64,000 bases of DNA, taken from contig NZ_CP047650.1 of the NCBI RefSeq assembly GCF_009906855.1, forward strand, positions 5,766,001 through 5,830,000, read 5' to 3'. A model generated the notes under the pieces. That model saw only the letters and a program-made list of their open reading frames with translations, was not told the origin of the DNA and did not search any database. Positions 17,818 to 26,673 of this stretch are shown here, in pieces. The DNA comes from Xylophilus rhododendri (GTDB taxonomy: Bacteria > Pseudomonadota > Gammaproteobacteria > Burkholderiales > Burkholderiaceae_C). Position 1 is the first letter of the stretch. Each line of letters opens with the position of its first letter. A program made the translations under genes and the position numbers.

Positions 17818-19100
17818 TCGCCGCATCGGGATTGCTCCTGCTGATGGGCCTGGCCATCGGCCTGCCCATCGTGGCCGCGCTGATCTGCGCCTCGGCCCTG
17901 GGCGTGCTTGGCGGCACCGGGCTGCCGGTGGGCGTGCTGGCCCAGCGGGTCTTCGTGCAGCTCGACAGCTTTCCGCTGCTGGCAGCGCCTCTTTTCATCA
18001 TCGCCGGTTCGGTGATGGACCGGGGCGGCATGTCGCGCCGCATGATCGACTTCGCCGCGTCCATGGTCGGCCACATGCGGGCCGGACTGGCGCAGGTGGC
18101 GGTGATGTCGGCGGTGCTGATGTCGAGCTTCTCGGGCTCGCAGACGGCCGACACCGCGGCCATCGGCTCGGTACTGATTCCGGAGATGACCAAGCGCGGC
18201 TACCGGCCGCAGTTCGCCGCCGCGGTGGTGGCCGCGGCCGGTGGCATGGCGCTGTTGATACCGCCCAGCGTGATGCTGCTGATGTACGGCTTTCTGACCA
18301 ACACCTCGATCGGCACGCTGTTCATCGCCGGCATCATCCCGGGGCTGCTGATGTGCCTGTTCGGTGCGCTGGGCGTGCACTGGGCGGCGCGGGGCGAACC
18401 GGCGCCGCCGAGCATTCCGTTCTCGTGGGCGACCTTGCGCGCCACCGGCAAGGATGCCTCCTGGGCCTTGATCATGCCGCTGCTCATCCTGGTGTGCATA
18501 CGCTTCGGCATCGCCACCATCACCGAGGCGGCGGTCATCGCGGTGGTCTACGGACTGCTGGTGTCGATTTTCGTCTACGGCGACCTGAAGGTGCGCGAAC
18601 TGCCGGCGCTGTTCGTCGACTCGGCGGTGCTCACCGGCGTGGTCATGGCCATCGTCGGCTGCGCGGCGATCTTCTCCTGGTACCTCACCAGCGAACGAGT
18701 GCCCTCCATGGTGGGCGAGGCCCTGCGCGAGTTCACCCACAGCAAGACCGTGCTGCTGATGCTGATGACGGTGGTGCTGCTGCTGCTCGGCGCGGTCTTC
18801 GAGATCACGGCCGCGCTCATCATGACCACGCCCATCCTGTTCCCCCTGGCCACTTCCTACGGTGTCGATCCGGTGCACCTGGGCATCCTGATCTGCGCCA
18901 ACCTCGGCGTGGGCCTGTGCCATCCGCCGATCGGCGTCTGCCTGTTCGTCTCCACCGGCATCGCCAAGGTGTCGATGGAGTCGGTCATCAAGCCGCTGCT
19001 GCCGCTGCTGGCCTGGATGATCGCCGCGCTGATGCTGATCACCTATGTACCGGCGATCACGCTGGTGCTGCCCCGCCTCATGCTCAACTACGCCGGCTGA
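17814..19100 (+). CDS. dctM: TRAP transporter large membrane subunit, DctM family
   Basis: A 428-aa protein of about 12 membrane segments with family marks: LAAPLFIIAGSVMDRGGMSR, SSFSGSQTADTAAIGSVLIP (the sodium/substrate region), GGMALLIPPSVMLLMYGFLT and the late NLGVGLCHPPIGVCLFVSTG. It catalyses ion-coupled import of the ligand handed over by DctP. The ATG overlaps the dctQ stop, and the RidA-like gene follows 1 nt after the dctM stop. Confidence 0.93.
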   Translation: MIAASGLLLLMGLAIGLPIVAALICASALGVLGGTGLPVGVLAQRVFVQLDSFPLLAAPLFIIAGSVMDRGGMSRRMIDFAASMVGHMRAGLAQVAVMSAVLMSSFSGSQTADTAAIGSVLIPEMTKRGYRPQFAAAVVAAAGGMALLIPPSVMLLMYGFLTNTSIGTLFIAGIIPGLLMCLFGALGVHWAARGEPAPPSIPFSWATLRATGKDASWALIMPLLILVCIRFGIATITEAAVIAVVYGLLVSIFVYGDLKVRELPALFVDSAVLTGVVMAIVGCAAIFSWYLTSERVPSMVGEALREFTHSKTVLLMLMTVVLLLLGAVFEITAALIMTTPILFPLATSYGVDPVHLGILICANLGVGLCHPPIGVCLFVSTGIAKVSMESVIKPLLPLLAWMIAALMLITYVPAITLVLPRLMLNYAG

Positions 19101-19101
19101 G

Positions 19102-19515
19102 ATGCCGGCCCTCATCACCATGCCTTTCACCGCCATCCACACCCCGGGCGTCTCGATGCCCGCCGGAGCGCCGGCCTCCATGGCCACCCGCACCGCCACG
19201 CCGCACCTGCTGCACATCTCCGGCCAGCCGCCGCGCGACGCCGAGGGGCAGACCGTCTGCGTGGGCGACATCGTCGGCCAGACCGAACAGGTCATCGCCC
19301 GCATCCGGCAGATCGCCGAGGACCAGGGCGGCAGCCTGGCCGATGTCTGCCGGCTGCGGGTGTACTACACCCGGCGCGAGGACCTGCCGGCCATCATGCA
19401 GGTGCGGCTCAGGCATTTCCAGGCGCCGTATCCGGCGGTCAGCGCGGCGCTGGTGGGGCTCTACAACCCCGAATGGCTGCTGGAGATCGAGGCCACCGTG
19501 GCCCTGCCGGCATGA
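19102..19515 (+). CDS. RidA/YjgF-family protein, divergent
   Basis: A 137-aa protein of the RidA fold (HLLHISGQPPRDAEGQ, DIVGQTEQVIARIRQIAEDQ, LLEIEATVALPA). Classical RidA hydrolyses reactive imines/enamines using an Arg just before the last strands; here that place reads YPAVSAALVGL, with no Arg, so this is more likely a subgroup with another role. A second ATG at 19120 is possible. It is co-transcribed, 1 nt after dctM, and its stop overlaps the SDR start (ATGA), tying it to the hyu/TRAP pathway. Confidence 0.8.
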   Translation: MPALITMPFTAIHTPGVSMPAGAPASMATRTATPHLLHISGQPPRDAEGQTVCVGDIVGQTEQVIARIRQIAEDQGGSLADVCRLRVYYTRREDLPAIMQVRLRHFQAPYPAVSAALVGLYNPEWLLEIEATVALPA

Positions 19516-20264
19516 GCACGCCGTCTCCCACGGCCCTGGTCACCGGCGCCGGCAACGGCATCGGAAGGGCCCTGGCCCTGCGCCTGGGCCGAGCCGGCCG
19601 TCCGGTGGCGCTGGTCGACCGCGATGCGGCGGCCCTGGCGGCCGTGGCGGCGGAGATGTCCGGCCCGTGTTGCCAGGTGGTGGCCGATGTGTGCGCGGCC
19701 GATGCCGCGGCGCGCACCCGCGAGACGGTCGAGGCGCAGCTCGGGCCGGTCGGCATCCTGGTGAACAACGCCGGCATCGCACCCAAGCTCAACGGCAAGG
19801 GCGCCGGCCTGCTGCAGACCACCGATGCGATGTGGGACGAGGTGATGGCGGTGAACCTGCGCGCCATGTTCCGCTTCACCCGGGAGTTCGTGCCGCCGAT
19901 GCAGGCGCGCGGCTGGGGCCGCATCGTCAATGTGTCGTCCCTGGGCGGCCGCACCCGTTCGCTCATCGCCGGGCCGGGCTACATGGCCTCGAAGGCCGCG
20001 GTGCTGGGGCTGACCCGCTCCATCGCATCGGAGTTCGCGGCCGACGGGATCACCGCCAACAGCGTGGCGCCAGGACGCATCGGCGGCCGGCTGGAGGAAG
20101 CGACCGATGCGCGCATCAACCAGCAGTATCTGGCGGCCATCCCTGTGGGCCGCTTCGGCCAGGCCGATGAAGTCGCCGCGCTGATCGAGTACCTGACCGG
20201 GGAGCATTCGGGTTTCATCACCGGCGCCGTTTTCGATATCAACGGCGGCTTCTTCATGGCCTAG
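19512..20264 (+). CDS. Short-chain dehydrogenase/reductase (SDR)
   Basis: A 250-aa classical SDR: cofactor loop TGAGNGIGRALAL (residues about 10-22), NNAGIAPK near 88, catalytic Ser in VNVSSLGG and YMASK (Tyr/Lys) near 157-161, and a C-terminal GAVFDINGGFFMA. It oxidises or reduces an alcohol/ketone with NAD(P). It is the last gene of the seven-gene hyuBA-dctPQM operon and overlaps the preceding stop. The final 4 nt overlap the convergent allA gene. Confidence 0.9.
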   Translation: MSTPSPTALVTGAGNGIGRALALRLGRAGRPVALVDRDAAALAAVAAEMSGPCCQVVADVCAADAAARTRETVEAQLGPVGILVNNAGIAPKLNGKGAGLLQTTDAMWDEVMAVNLRAMFRFTREFVPPMQARGWGRIVNVSSLGGRTRSLIAGPGYMASKAAVLGLTRSIASEFAADGITANSVAPGRIGGRLEEATDARINQQYLAAIPVGRFGQADEVAALIEYLTGEHSGFITGAVFDINGGFFMA

Positions 20265-20773
20265 CGGGCGGCAGGGTCGATGCGGCAGCGGTCCTCGCCC
20301 ACCAGCTCGAACAGATCGCAGTTCGGGCCCTGCCCGATGCGGTCGACCACCGCGAAGGTCTGCCGCTGGCCCACCGCGATCAGCACGTGGTGCCAGACGC
20401 CCCGGCGGTAGTTCACGCCCTGCCTTCCATCGGTGACGAAGGCGCGGATGTTCTGCAGCGATGGCTGCTCCCCGGCCGGCGCCACCACCAGCAGGAAGGG
20501 CCGGTCGTCCAGCGGGATGAAGGCCTGGCTAGACAGGGGATGACGCTCCAGACAGGCCAGGTCCAGCGGCATCGGATAGGGCTCGGCCACGAAGAGGCTG
20601 ATGCCGGGCTTTCCTTGCGCTTCCAGCACATCGACATCCGCCAGGTCGTGGAAGCGCTGCACCTTGCCGGCGTTGATCGGAAAGTGGTGGCGGCCTTCGG
20701 TCTCGATCACGTCGCCGAAGGGCGCGAAGGCTTCAGCCGTGAGCGGGAGCAGGGGGAGGATGGAGCGATGCAT
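20261..20773 (-). CDS. allA: Ureidoglycolate lyase (AllA-type)
   Basis: A 170-aa cupin-fold protein matching AllA: LPLTAEAFAPFGDVIETEGR at the start, KVQRFHDLA, HPLSSQAFIPLDDRPFLLVV in the middle and the VNYRRGVWHHVLIAV motif with paired histidines. AllA splits ureidoglycolate into glyoxylate and urea at the end of allantoin breakdown. I prefer the ATG at 20773 over a TTG two codons upstream. Being alone here, convergent with the hyu operon, it suggests that the neighbourhood handles ureides, which fits a hydantoinase-like enzyme. Confidence 0.83.
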   Translation of the reverse strand: MHRSILPLLPLTAEAFAPFGDVIETEGRHHFPINAGKVQRFHDLADVDVLEAQGKPGISLFVAEPYPMPLDLACLERHPLSSQAFIPLDDRPFLLVVAPAGEQPSLQNIRAFVTDGRQGVNYRRGVWHHVLIAVGQRQTFAVVDRIGQGPNCDLFELVGEDRCRIDPAAR

Positions 20774-20843
20774 CGCCAAAGCTTACGGCCTGCGCCAGGA
20801 CTCGGGAAACTCCGCAGCCCGCCGGCCTCACAAAAAATCCATT

Positions 20844-20855
20844 AACGTATACATT
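20844..20855. promoter_or_regulatory. Candidate FCD-GntR auto-operator
   Basis: In the AT-rich 106-bp gap between allA and the GntR gene, AACGTATACATT has a perfect GTATAC core with AA/TT flanks and one mismatched pair. FadR/FCD-type GntR proteins commonly bind GT-N-AC half sites of this form. It lies 25 bp before the GntR start, where it could act on that gene and on divergent allA. Confidence 0.4.
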
Positions 20856-20879
20856 GATGTTTTCTCAAGAAAGCGTCTC

Positions 20880-21572
20880 ATGTCCGATTCACGCCCCGCC
20901 ATGCCTCCCGCCCCCGCCACCGGGCGCAAGGACGCGGCTTACGAACAGATCCGCCGGCTGATCCTCGACAACGTCTGGCCGCCTGGCCACCAGGCCCTGG
21001 AGCAGGAGATCGCCCTGCAGCTCGGCGTCAGCCGCACGCCGGTGCGCGAGGCCCTGATCCGCCTGGAGCAGGACGGCCTGCTGCAGATCGTGCCGCGCCA
21101 CGGCATCCGGGTGCTGCCGATGTCGGCCCAGGACATGCGTGAGCTCTACGAGGTGCTGACCGCGCTGGAGAGCCTGGCCGCCGAACTGCTGGCCCTGCAG
21201 CGGCCCGACCGCGACACCCTGGCGCCGCTGGTGCAGGCCACGGACGCGATGGCGCAGGCGCTGGAGCAGGACGACCTCGACAGCTGGGCCCGCGCCGACG
21301 AGGACTTCCATGCCCGCCTGGTCACCCTCTGCGGCAACCGCATGCTGGCCGAGGCGGTCTTCAGCCACTGGGACCGCGCCCACCGCGCCCGCATGTTCAC
21401 CCTGCGCCTGCGGCCCAAGCCGCTCGAATCCACCCGCGAGCACCGGGCGCTGATCGACTGCCTGCTGGCCGGCGATTCCGCCGGTGCCGGCGCGGTCAAC
21501 CGCGCCCACCGCCAGCGCGCCAGCCGCGAGCTGCTCAGCCTGTTCGATCGGCTGCGGCTGCAGCAGCTCTGA
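20880..21572 (+). CDS. GntR-family regulator, FCD (FadR-type) subgroup
   Basis: A 230-aa protein. The winged helix spans about residues 18-80 (AYEQIRRLILDNVWPPGHQA, ALQLGVSRTPVREALIRLEQ), and the FCD effector domain follows, with conserved metal/ligand residues in DEDFHARLVTLCGN and the REHRALIDCLLAGD helix. Such regulators sense small carboxylic acids. It lies between divergent allA and the downstream tartrate-type dehydrogenase, so either or both are likely targets. Confidence 0.9.
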   Translation: MSDSRPAMPPAPATGRKDAAYEQIRRLILDNVWPPGHQALEQEIALQLGVSRTPVREALIRLEQDGLLQIVPRHGIRVLPMSAQDMRELYEVLTALESLAAELLALQRPDRDTLAPLVQATDAMAQALEQDDLDSWARADEDFHARLVTLCGNRMLAEAVFSHWDRAHRARMFTLRLRPKPLESTREHRALIDCLLAGDSAGAGAVNRAHRQRASRELLSLFDRLRLQQL

Positions 21573-21624
21573 GCGCGGACCGCGGCCATTCATCACCGAC
21601 CCAACGACCCAGAAGGAGCTTCCC

Positions 21625-22728
21625 TTGAAAGACCAGTACCAGATCGCCGTCCTGCCCGGCGACGGCATAGGCCGCGAGGTCATGGCGGCCTGCGAACACG
21701 TGCTGCAGGCGGTGGAGAAACGCGTCGGCATCCGCCTGGGCCTGCAGTGGCTGCCGGCCGGCGCCCAGCACTACGTGGATACCGGCGATGCCTTGCCGCA
21801 ATCCACCCTGAAGGCCTGCGAGGCGGCCGACGCCATCCTCTTCGGCGCCATGGGCCTGCCCCATGTGCGCGGCGCCGACGGCACCGAGATCATTCCGCAG
21901 CTCGACCTGCGCATGCATTTCGACCTCTATGCTGGCGTGCGGCCGATCCGCACCTTCGCCGGCCTGCCCACGCCGCTCTCCCACCCCCGGGCCCAGGCCA
22001 TCGACCTGGTGCTGGTGCGCGAGAACACCGAAGGCCTGTTCTATGCCCGCGGCCGGGGCGATGTGCGCGGCGACGAAGAGGTCTTCGACACCATGCGCAT
22101 CACCCGCAAGGGCACTTCGCGCATCTGCGAGTTCGCCTTCGGCCTGGCCGAGCGGCGTGCCCGGCGGCTGGGCCGCCAGGGCCACGTGACCAACGTCGAC
22201 AAGGCCAACGTGTTCGCCAGCATGGCCTTCTTCCGCAAGGTCTTCGAGGAAGTCGCGGCGCGCCATGCCGGCGTGGGCAGCGACAGCGCCTATGTGGACG
22301 CGATGGCGCTGAACCTGGTGCTCAAGCCCTGGAACTACGACGTGCTGGTCACCGAGAACATGTTTGGCGACATCCTCTCCGACCTGATCGCCGCGCTGGT
22401 CGGCGGCATGGGCATGGCGCCGTCCGGCGACATCGGCGACAGGGTGGGCCTGTTCCAGCCGGCCCACGGCACGGCGCCGGACATCGCCGGCCAGGGCAAG
22501 GCCAATCCCACCGCCATGATCCTGTCGGCCGCCATGATGCTCGACTGGCTGGCCGGCCGCAGCGGCGATGCCCGCCTCGGCGACGCGGCAGCGCTGATCG
22601 AACGCTCGGTCGAACAGGTCTTCGCCTCTGGCGGCGTGCGGCCGATGGAGTTCGGCGGCGCGCACGGCACACGCGAGATCACCGAAGCCGTCACCGGCGC
22701 ACTGGCCGAAGCCATGGCCGCCGTGTAG
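21625..22728 (+). CDS. Tartrate/D-malate/isopropylmalate-family decarboxylating dehydrogenase
   Basis: A 367-aa beta-decarboxylating dehydrogenase: QIAVLPGDGIGREVMAACEH at the start, ENTEGLFYARG, GHVTNVDKANVF, YVDAMALNLVLKPWNYDVLV with catalytic Tyr/Lys/Asp neighbours, and GDILSDLIAALVGGMGMAPS. It oxidises a 2-hydroxy acid with NAD and releases carbon dioxide. The Leu-Pro-rich, shorter form resembles TtuC (tartrate/D-malate) more than LeuB. The start is a TTG at 21625 with AAGGAG 6 nt upstream. It is followed by a broken Bug receptor gene, probably its transport partner. Confidence 0.85.
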   Translation: MKDQYQIAVLPGDGIGREVMAACEHVLQAVEKRVGIRLGLQWLPAGAQHYVDTGDALPQSTLKACEAADAILFGAMGLPHVRGADGTEIIPQLDLRMHFDLYAGVRPIRTFAGLPTPLSHPRAQAIDLVLVRENTEGLFYARGRGDVRGDEEVFDTMRITRKGTSRICEFAFGLAERRARRLGRQGHVTNVDKANVFASMAFFRKVFEEVAARHAGVGSDSAYVDAMALNLVLKPWNYDVLVTENMFGDILSDLIAALVGGMGMAPSGDIGDRVGLFQPAHGTAPDIAGQGKANPTAMILSAAMMLDWLAGRSGDARLGDAAALIERSVEQVFASGGVRPMEFGGAHGTREITEAVTGALAEAMAAV

Positions 22729-22779
22729 CCGTGTAGCGCCCCTCGCGCTGTTTCCCCGTCAGCTTCAAGGAGACAACCA

Positions 22780-23758
22780 TGAAGTGCATCCGTAGAGCCG
22801 CCATCGCAGCGGCCGTATTGCTCTGCGCGCCCTGGGTCCAGGCCCAACAGTCCGCCTACCCGCCTATCCCGCCAAGCCGGTGAAGATCGTCGTGCCCTCG
22901 CCGCCGGGCGGCAGCACCGACCAGCTGGCACGCCTGATGGCCACCAGGCTCCAGGAGATCTGGGGCCAGACGGTGCTGGTGGAGTACCGCCCCGGCGCCG
23001 GCCTGACGCTGGGAGCGGATTTCGTCGCCAAGTCCCCGCCGGACGGCTACACCATCCTGATGGCGGCGGTGCACCACTCCATCGCGCCGGCGGTCTACAG
23101 GAAGCTGCCCTACAACATCGCCAAGGACCTGCTGCCGGTCACCACCCTGGCCATCGTGCCCAATGTGCTGATCGTGCCGGCCAGCCTTCCCGCCAACAAC
23201 GTGCAGGAACTGATCGCCCTGGCCAAGGCCAGGCCCGGCGCGCTCAGCTACGGCAGCACCGGCGCCGGCACCGCCCACCACCTGATCGGCGAGCAGTTCA
23301 ACGAGATGGCGGGCACCGACATCCTGCATGTGGCCTACAAGGGCAGCGCGCCGGCGATCACCGACATGCTGGGCGGCCAGATCACCATGATGTTCGACAC
23401 CATCCCGTCCTGCCTGCCCTTCATCAAGGCCGGGCGGGTGAAAGCCCTGGCCGTGGCCACCGCCAAACGCTCGGCCACCTTGCCGGAGGTGCCCACGCTG
23501 TCGGAAGCCGGGCTGGCCGGTTTCGACATCGCCACCTGGTTCGGTTTCATGGTGCCGGCGGGCACACCGGCATCGGTGGTGGAGAAGATCAACCGCGATG
23601 CGCTGCGGGTGCTGGGCCAGCCGGAGACAAGGGCCCAGCTGCTGGCCATCGGCGCCGATCCGGTGGGCGACACACCGGCGCAGATGGGCGAGCGGATCAG
23701 CTCGGAGACGCTGAAGTTCAAGGCCCTGGCCGCCAAGGCCAATCTCAGCCTCGACTGA
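22780..23758 (+). pseudogene. Bug-type receptor, frameshifted between signal peptide and mature domain
   Basis: The start at 22780 (AAGGAG ribosome site) gives a normal Sec signal, MKCIRRAAIAAAVLLCAPWV to QAQQSAYP, but this frame ends after 34 codons at a TGA (22882). The mature Bug domain continues in another frame from about 22870 (KIVVPSPPGGSTDQLARLMA, VAYKGSAPAITDMLGGQ). An imperfect 8-bp tandem repeat (GCCTACCC at 22854-22861, GCCTATCC at 22862-22869) explains it: removing one copy restores ...SAYPAKPVKIVVP. As given, the only in-frame start for the rest is a GTG at 22880 without an export signal, so the receptor should be inactive unless this is a sequence error. Confidence 0.85.
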
Positions 23759-23781
23759 ATGCCCGCGCTGCCTGGCGCAGC

Positions 23782-24354
23782 TCAGGCCACCAGCTCGGGA
23801 TGCCTGCCGGCCGTCGAGCGCAGGTTCAGCAGCGGTATCGCCCGCTCCACCGCCAGGGCGGCGCGGGCCCGCAGCGCATCGTCGCTGATGCGGTAGTGGG
23901 TGAAATCCTTGTCGGTGCCATAGACACCGATGGGCAGGGTGCGGGCCTGGAAGAAGCTGAACAGGGGCCGCAGCTGGTGGTCGATGACCAGGGCATGCCG
24001 CTCGCTGCCGCCGGTGGCGGCCAGCAGCACCGGCTTGTCGATCAGGGCCTCGTGATGCACGAAATCGAAGAAATGCTTGAACAGGCCCGAGTAGGCGGCC
24101 CGGTACACCGGGCTGGCCACGACCAGCAGGTTGGCCGACTCGACCGCGGCGATCTCGGCCTCGATCTCCGGCGGCAGCTGCGAACGCGCCAGGGCGCCGG
24201 CCAGGCGTGGGCCGACCTCGCCCAGTTCGATCAGATGGCTTTGCACCGGCACGGCATCGCCGATCAGCTCGACCAGGTGTTCCACCAGGGCCAGGGTGCG
24301 GGAAGGGCGCTGGAGGCTGCCGGAGACGGCGACGACTTTGAGGGCTTTGGTCAT
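23782..24354 (-). CDS. msuE: NAD(P)H-dependent FMN reductase, MsuE type
   Basis: A 190-aa flavodoxin-like reductase that closely follows MsuE: LKVVAVSGSLQRPSRTLALV at the start, LLVVASPVYRAAYSGLFKHF in the middle and SERHALVIDHQLRPLFSFFQ, the region distinctive for the SsuE/MsuE group. It supplies reduced FMN to two-component monooxygenases such as alkanesulfonate or dimethyl sulfone monooxygenase during sulfate starvation. The start at 24354 was chosen because homology begins there. No monooxygenase is adjacent, but one of the right class lies at 53860-55017. Confidence 0.87.
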   Translation of the reverse strand: MTKALKVVAVSGSLQRPSRTLALVEHLVELIGDAVPVQSHLIELGEVGPRLAGALARSQLPPEIEAEIAAVESANLLVVASPVYRAAYSGLFKHFFDFVHHEALIDKPVLLAATGGSERHALVIDHQLRPLFSFFQARTLPIGVYGTDKDFTHYRISDDALRARAALAVERAIPLLNLRSTAGRHPELVA

Positions 24355-24459
24355 GACGGGTGGGAAGGTTTGCGAGCTTGGACCACGCATGGTGGTTCAA
24401 GCCTTCCCGTCTGCCAAAGAGCTTGTTCGTATATGGATGAACGAATTGCTTAGAAGGCC

Positions 24460-26667
24460 TCAGGCCGGATAGCTCGCGGGCGGCATGTGGGCCAGCAGCT
24501 TGTCCAGCGTCACCGGATAGTCGCGCACCCGCACGCCGGTTGCGTTGTAGACCGCGTTGGCCAGGGCCGCCGCCACGCCGCACAGGCCGAGTTCACCCAC
24601 GCCCTTGGCTTTCATCGGCGAGGAGACGGGGTCGGTCTCCTGCAGGAAGATCACCTCCTGGTGCGGGATGTCGGCATGCACCGGCACCTCGTAGCCGGCC
24701 AGGTCGTGGTTGACGAAGAAGCCGCGGCGCTTGTCCACCGCCAGCTCTTCCATCAGCGCCGCGCCCACACCCATGGTCATCGCGCCGATGACCTGGCTGC
24801 GCGCGGTCTTGGGATTGAGGATGCGGCCGGCGGCGCAGACGGCCAACATGCGGCGCACCCGGATCTCGCCGGTGTCCACCGCCACGCCCACTTCCACGAA
24901 ATGCCCGGCGAAGGTGGACTGCTGGTACTGCTTGCCCAGGTTGCCGTACTCGATCGAGTCCTCGCCGGCCATGCCGGCTTCACCGACCGCCTCGCCGAGT
25001 GTCACGGTCTTCGCGCCCGTCCGCACCATGCCGTCGGAAAAGACCGCGTCGGCCGGCGCCACGCCGAGCTTCTGTGCGATCGCCTCGCGCAGCTTGACGC
25101 AGGCCGCGTAGACACCGGAGGTGGCATTGTTCGCCCCCCATTGCCCGCCCGATCCGGCCGAGACGGGATAGGACGAATCGCCCAGCCGCACCTCCACCTG
25201 CCGCAGCGTCACCCCCATCATCTCGGCCGCGGTCTGGCCCATGATGGTGTAGCTGCCGGTGCCGATATCGGTCATGTCGCTCTCGACGATCACCAGGCCC
25301 TTCGAATCCACACGCACCCGCGCGCCGGACTTGGTCAGCTGGTTGTTGCGAAAGCCCGCCGCCATGCCCATGCCGACCAGCCAGCGGCCTTCGCGCCGCT
25401 GCGCCGGGGTGGGGCTGCGTTGCGACCAGCCGAAACGCTCCGCGCCCAGGCGCAGGCATTCGACGAGCTGGCGTTGCGAGAAAGGGCGGCCGGGCTTTTC
25501 GGGGTCGGTCTGGGTGTCGTTGATGACGCGGAATTCGACCGGGTCCATGCCCAGCTTCTCCGCCATCTCGTCCATGGCGATCTCCAGCGCCATCAGGCCC
25601 GGTGCCTCGCCGGGTGCGCGCATGGCGTTGCCCTCCGGCAGGTCCAGCGGCGACAGGCGCAGTGCGGTGTAGCGATGGGCGCCGGCATAGAGCAGCCGGG
25701 TCTGGGCGATGGCGTTCTCCGGCTTGCCGCCGGCCAGGTTGCCCGACCAGCTTTCGTGGGCGATGGCCGAGATGCGGCCGTCCTGCGCGGCGCCGATGCG
25801 GATGCGCTGGATGGTCGCGGGCCGGTGCGTGCCGTTGTTGGCCATCAGCGGCCGCTGCATGGCCACCTTCACCGGGCGATTCGCCGCCCGGGCGCCGAGG
25901 GCTGCCAGCACCGTGTCCGCCCGCAGGAAGAGTTTGCCGCCGAAGCCGCCGCCGATATAGGGCGAGACCAGGCGCACCTTGTCGGGCGCCAGGCCCAGGG
26001 TGGTGGCCAGGTCGGCCGCGGTCCAGGCGATCATCTGGTTGGAGATCCACACCGTGAGCCTGTCGCCTTCCCAGGCGGCGAGCGAGGCGAAGGGCTCCAT
26101 CATGGAATGGCTCTGGTCCGGCGTGGTGTAGGTGGCGTCGAGTTGCACCGGCGCCGCCGGGAATTCGCCAGCGAAATTGCCGACCACGCTTTCCGGGTTG
26201 GGCACCGCCGGCACGGTGGCCGACGCGCGCGATGCCGCCAGGTCGAAGGCGCCGGGCGTGCTCACGTAGTCGATCTTCAGCAGCTGCGCGGCGGCGCGGG
26301 CCTGCTCGAAGGTTTCGGCCACCACCAGGGCGACGGCCTGGTGGTAATGATCGATGCCCGGACCGCCCAGCAGCCTGGCGCTGTTGAACTTGCCCTTGCC
26401 GAGCTTGCCCGCGTTCTGGGCGTTGACCACGGCCAGCACGCCGGGCGCGGCCAGCGCGGCGCGGGTGTCCATGGCGGCGATGCGGCCCTTGGGGATGGAC
26501 GATCCGACGATGTAGCCATAGGCCTGGCGGGCGACCACATCGTGCTGCTCGTAGGCATAGCGGGCCAGGCCGCTGGTCTTGAGAGGACCGTCGATGCGGT
26601 CCAGCGGCTGGCCGACGACCTTCAGCTGGTCGATCGGGTTGGTGGAGGCGGGGGTTTCGAATTTCAT
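24460..26667 (-). CDS. paoC: Aldehyde oxidoreductase, molybdenum-binding subunit (PaoC-like)
   Basis: A 735-aa xanthine-dehydrogenase-family large subunit: QPLDRIDGPLKTSGLARYAY at the start, IGGGFGGKLFLRADTVLAAL for cofactor binding, ANNATSGVYAACVKLREAIA and the end GVGELGLCGVAAALANAVYN. The catalytic Glu falls at residue 692, the same number as in Escherichia coli PaoC. The enzyme oxidises aldehydes to acids with a molybdenum cytosine-dinucleotide cofactor. It is last in paoABC, 6 nt after paoB. The PaoD/XdhC-like maturation factor is not in this window. Confidence 0.9.
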   Translation of the reverse strand: MKFETPASTNPIDQLKVVGQPLDRIDGPLKTSGLARYAYEQHDVVARQAYGYIVGSSIPKGRIAAMDTRAALAAPGVLAVVNAQNAGKLGKGKFNSARLLGGPGIDHYHQAVALVVAETFEQARAAAQLLKIDYVSTPGAFDLAASRASATVPAVPNPESVVGNFAGEFPAAPVQLDATYTTPDQSHSMMEPFASLAAWEGDRLTVWISNQMIAWTAADLATTLGLAPDKVRLVSPYIGGGFGGKLFLRADTVLAALGARAANRPVKVAMQRPLMANNGTHRPATIQRIRIGAAQDGRISAIAHESWSGNLAGGKPENAIAQTRLLYAGAHRYTALRLSPLDLPEGNAMRAPGEAPGLMALEIAMDEMAEKLGMDPVEFRVINDTQTDPEKPGRPFSQRQLVECLRLGAERFGWSQRSPTPAQRREGRWLVGMGMAAGFRNNQLTKSGARVRVDSKGLVIVESDMTDIGTGSYTIMGQTAAEMMGVTLRQVEVRLGDSSYPVSAGSGGQWGANNATSGVYAACVKLREAIAQKLGVAPADAVFSDGMVRTGAKTVTLGEAVGEAGMAGEDSIEYGNLGKQYQQSTFAGHFVEVGVAVDTGEIRVRRMLAVCAAGRILNPKTARSQVIGAMTMGVGAALMEELAVDKRRGFFVNHDLAGYEVPVHADIPHQEVIFLQETDPVSSPMKAKGVGELGLCGVAAALANAVYNATGVRVRDYPVTLDKLLAHMPPASYPA

Positions 26668-26673
26668 GGTTCT

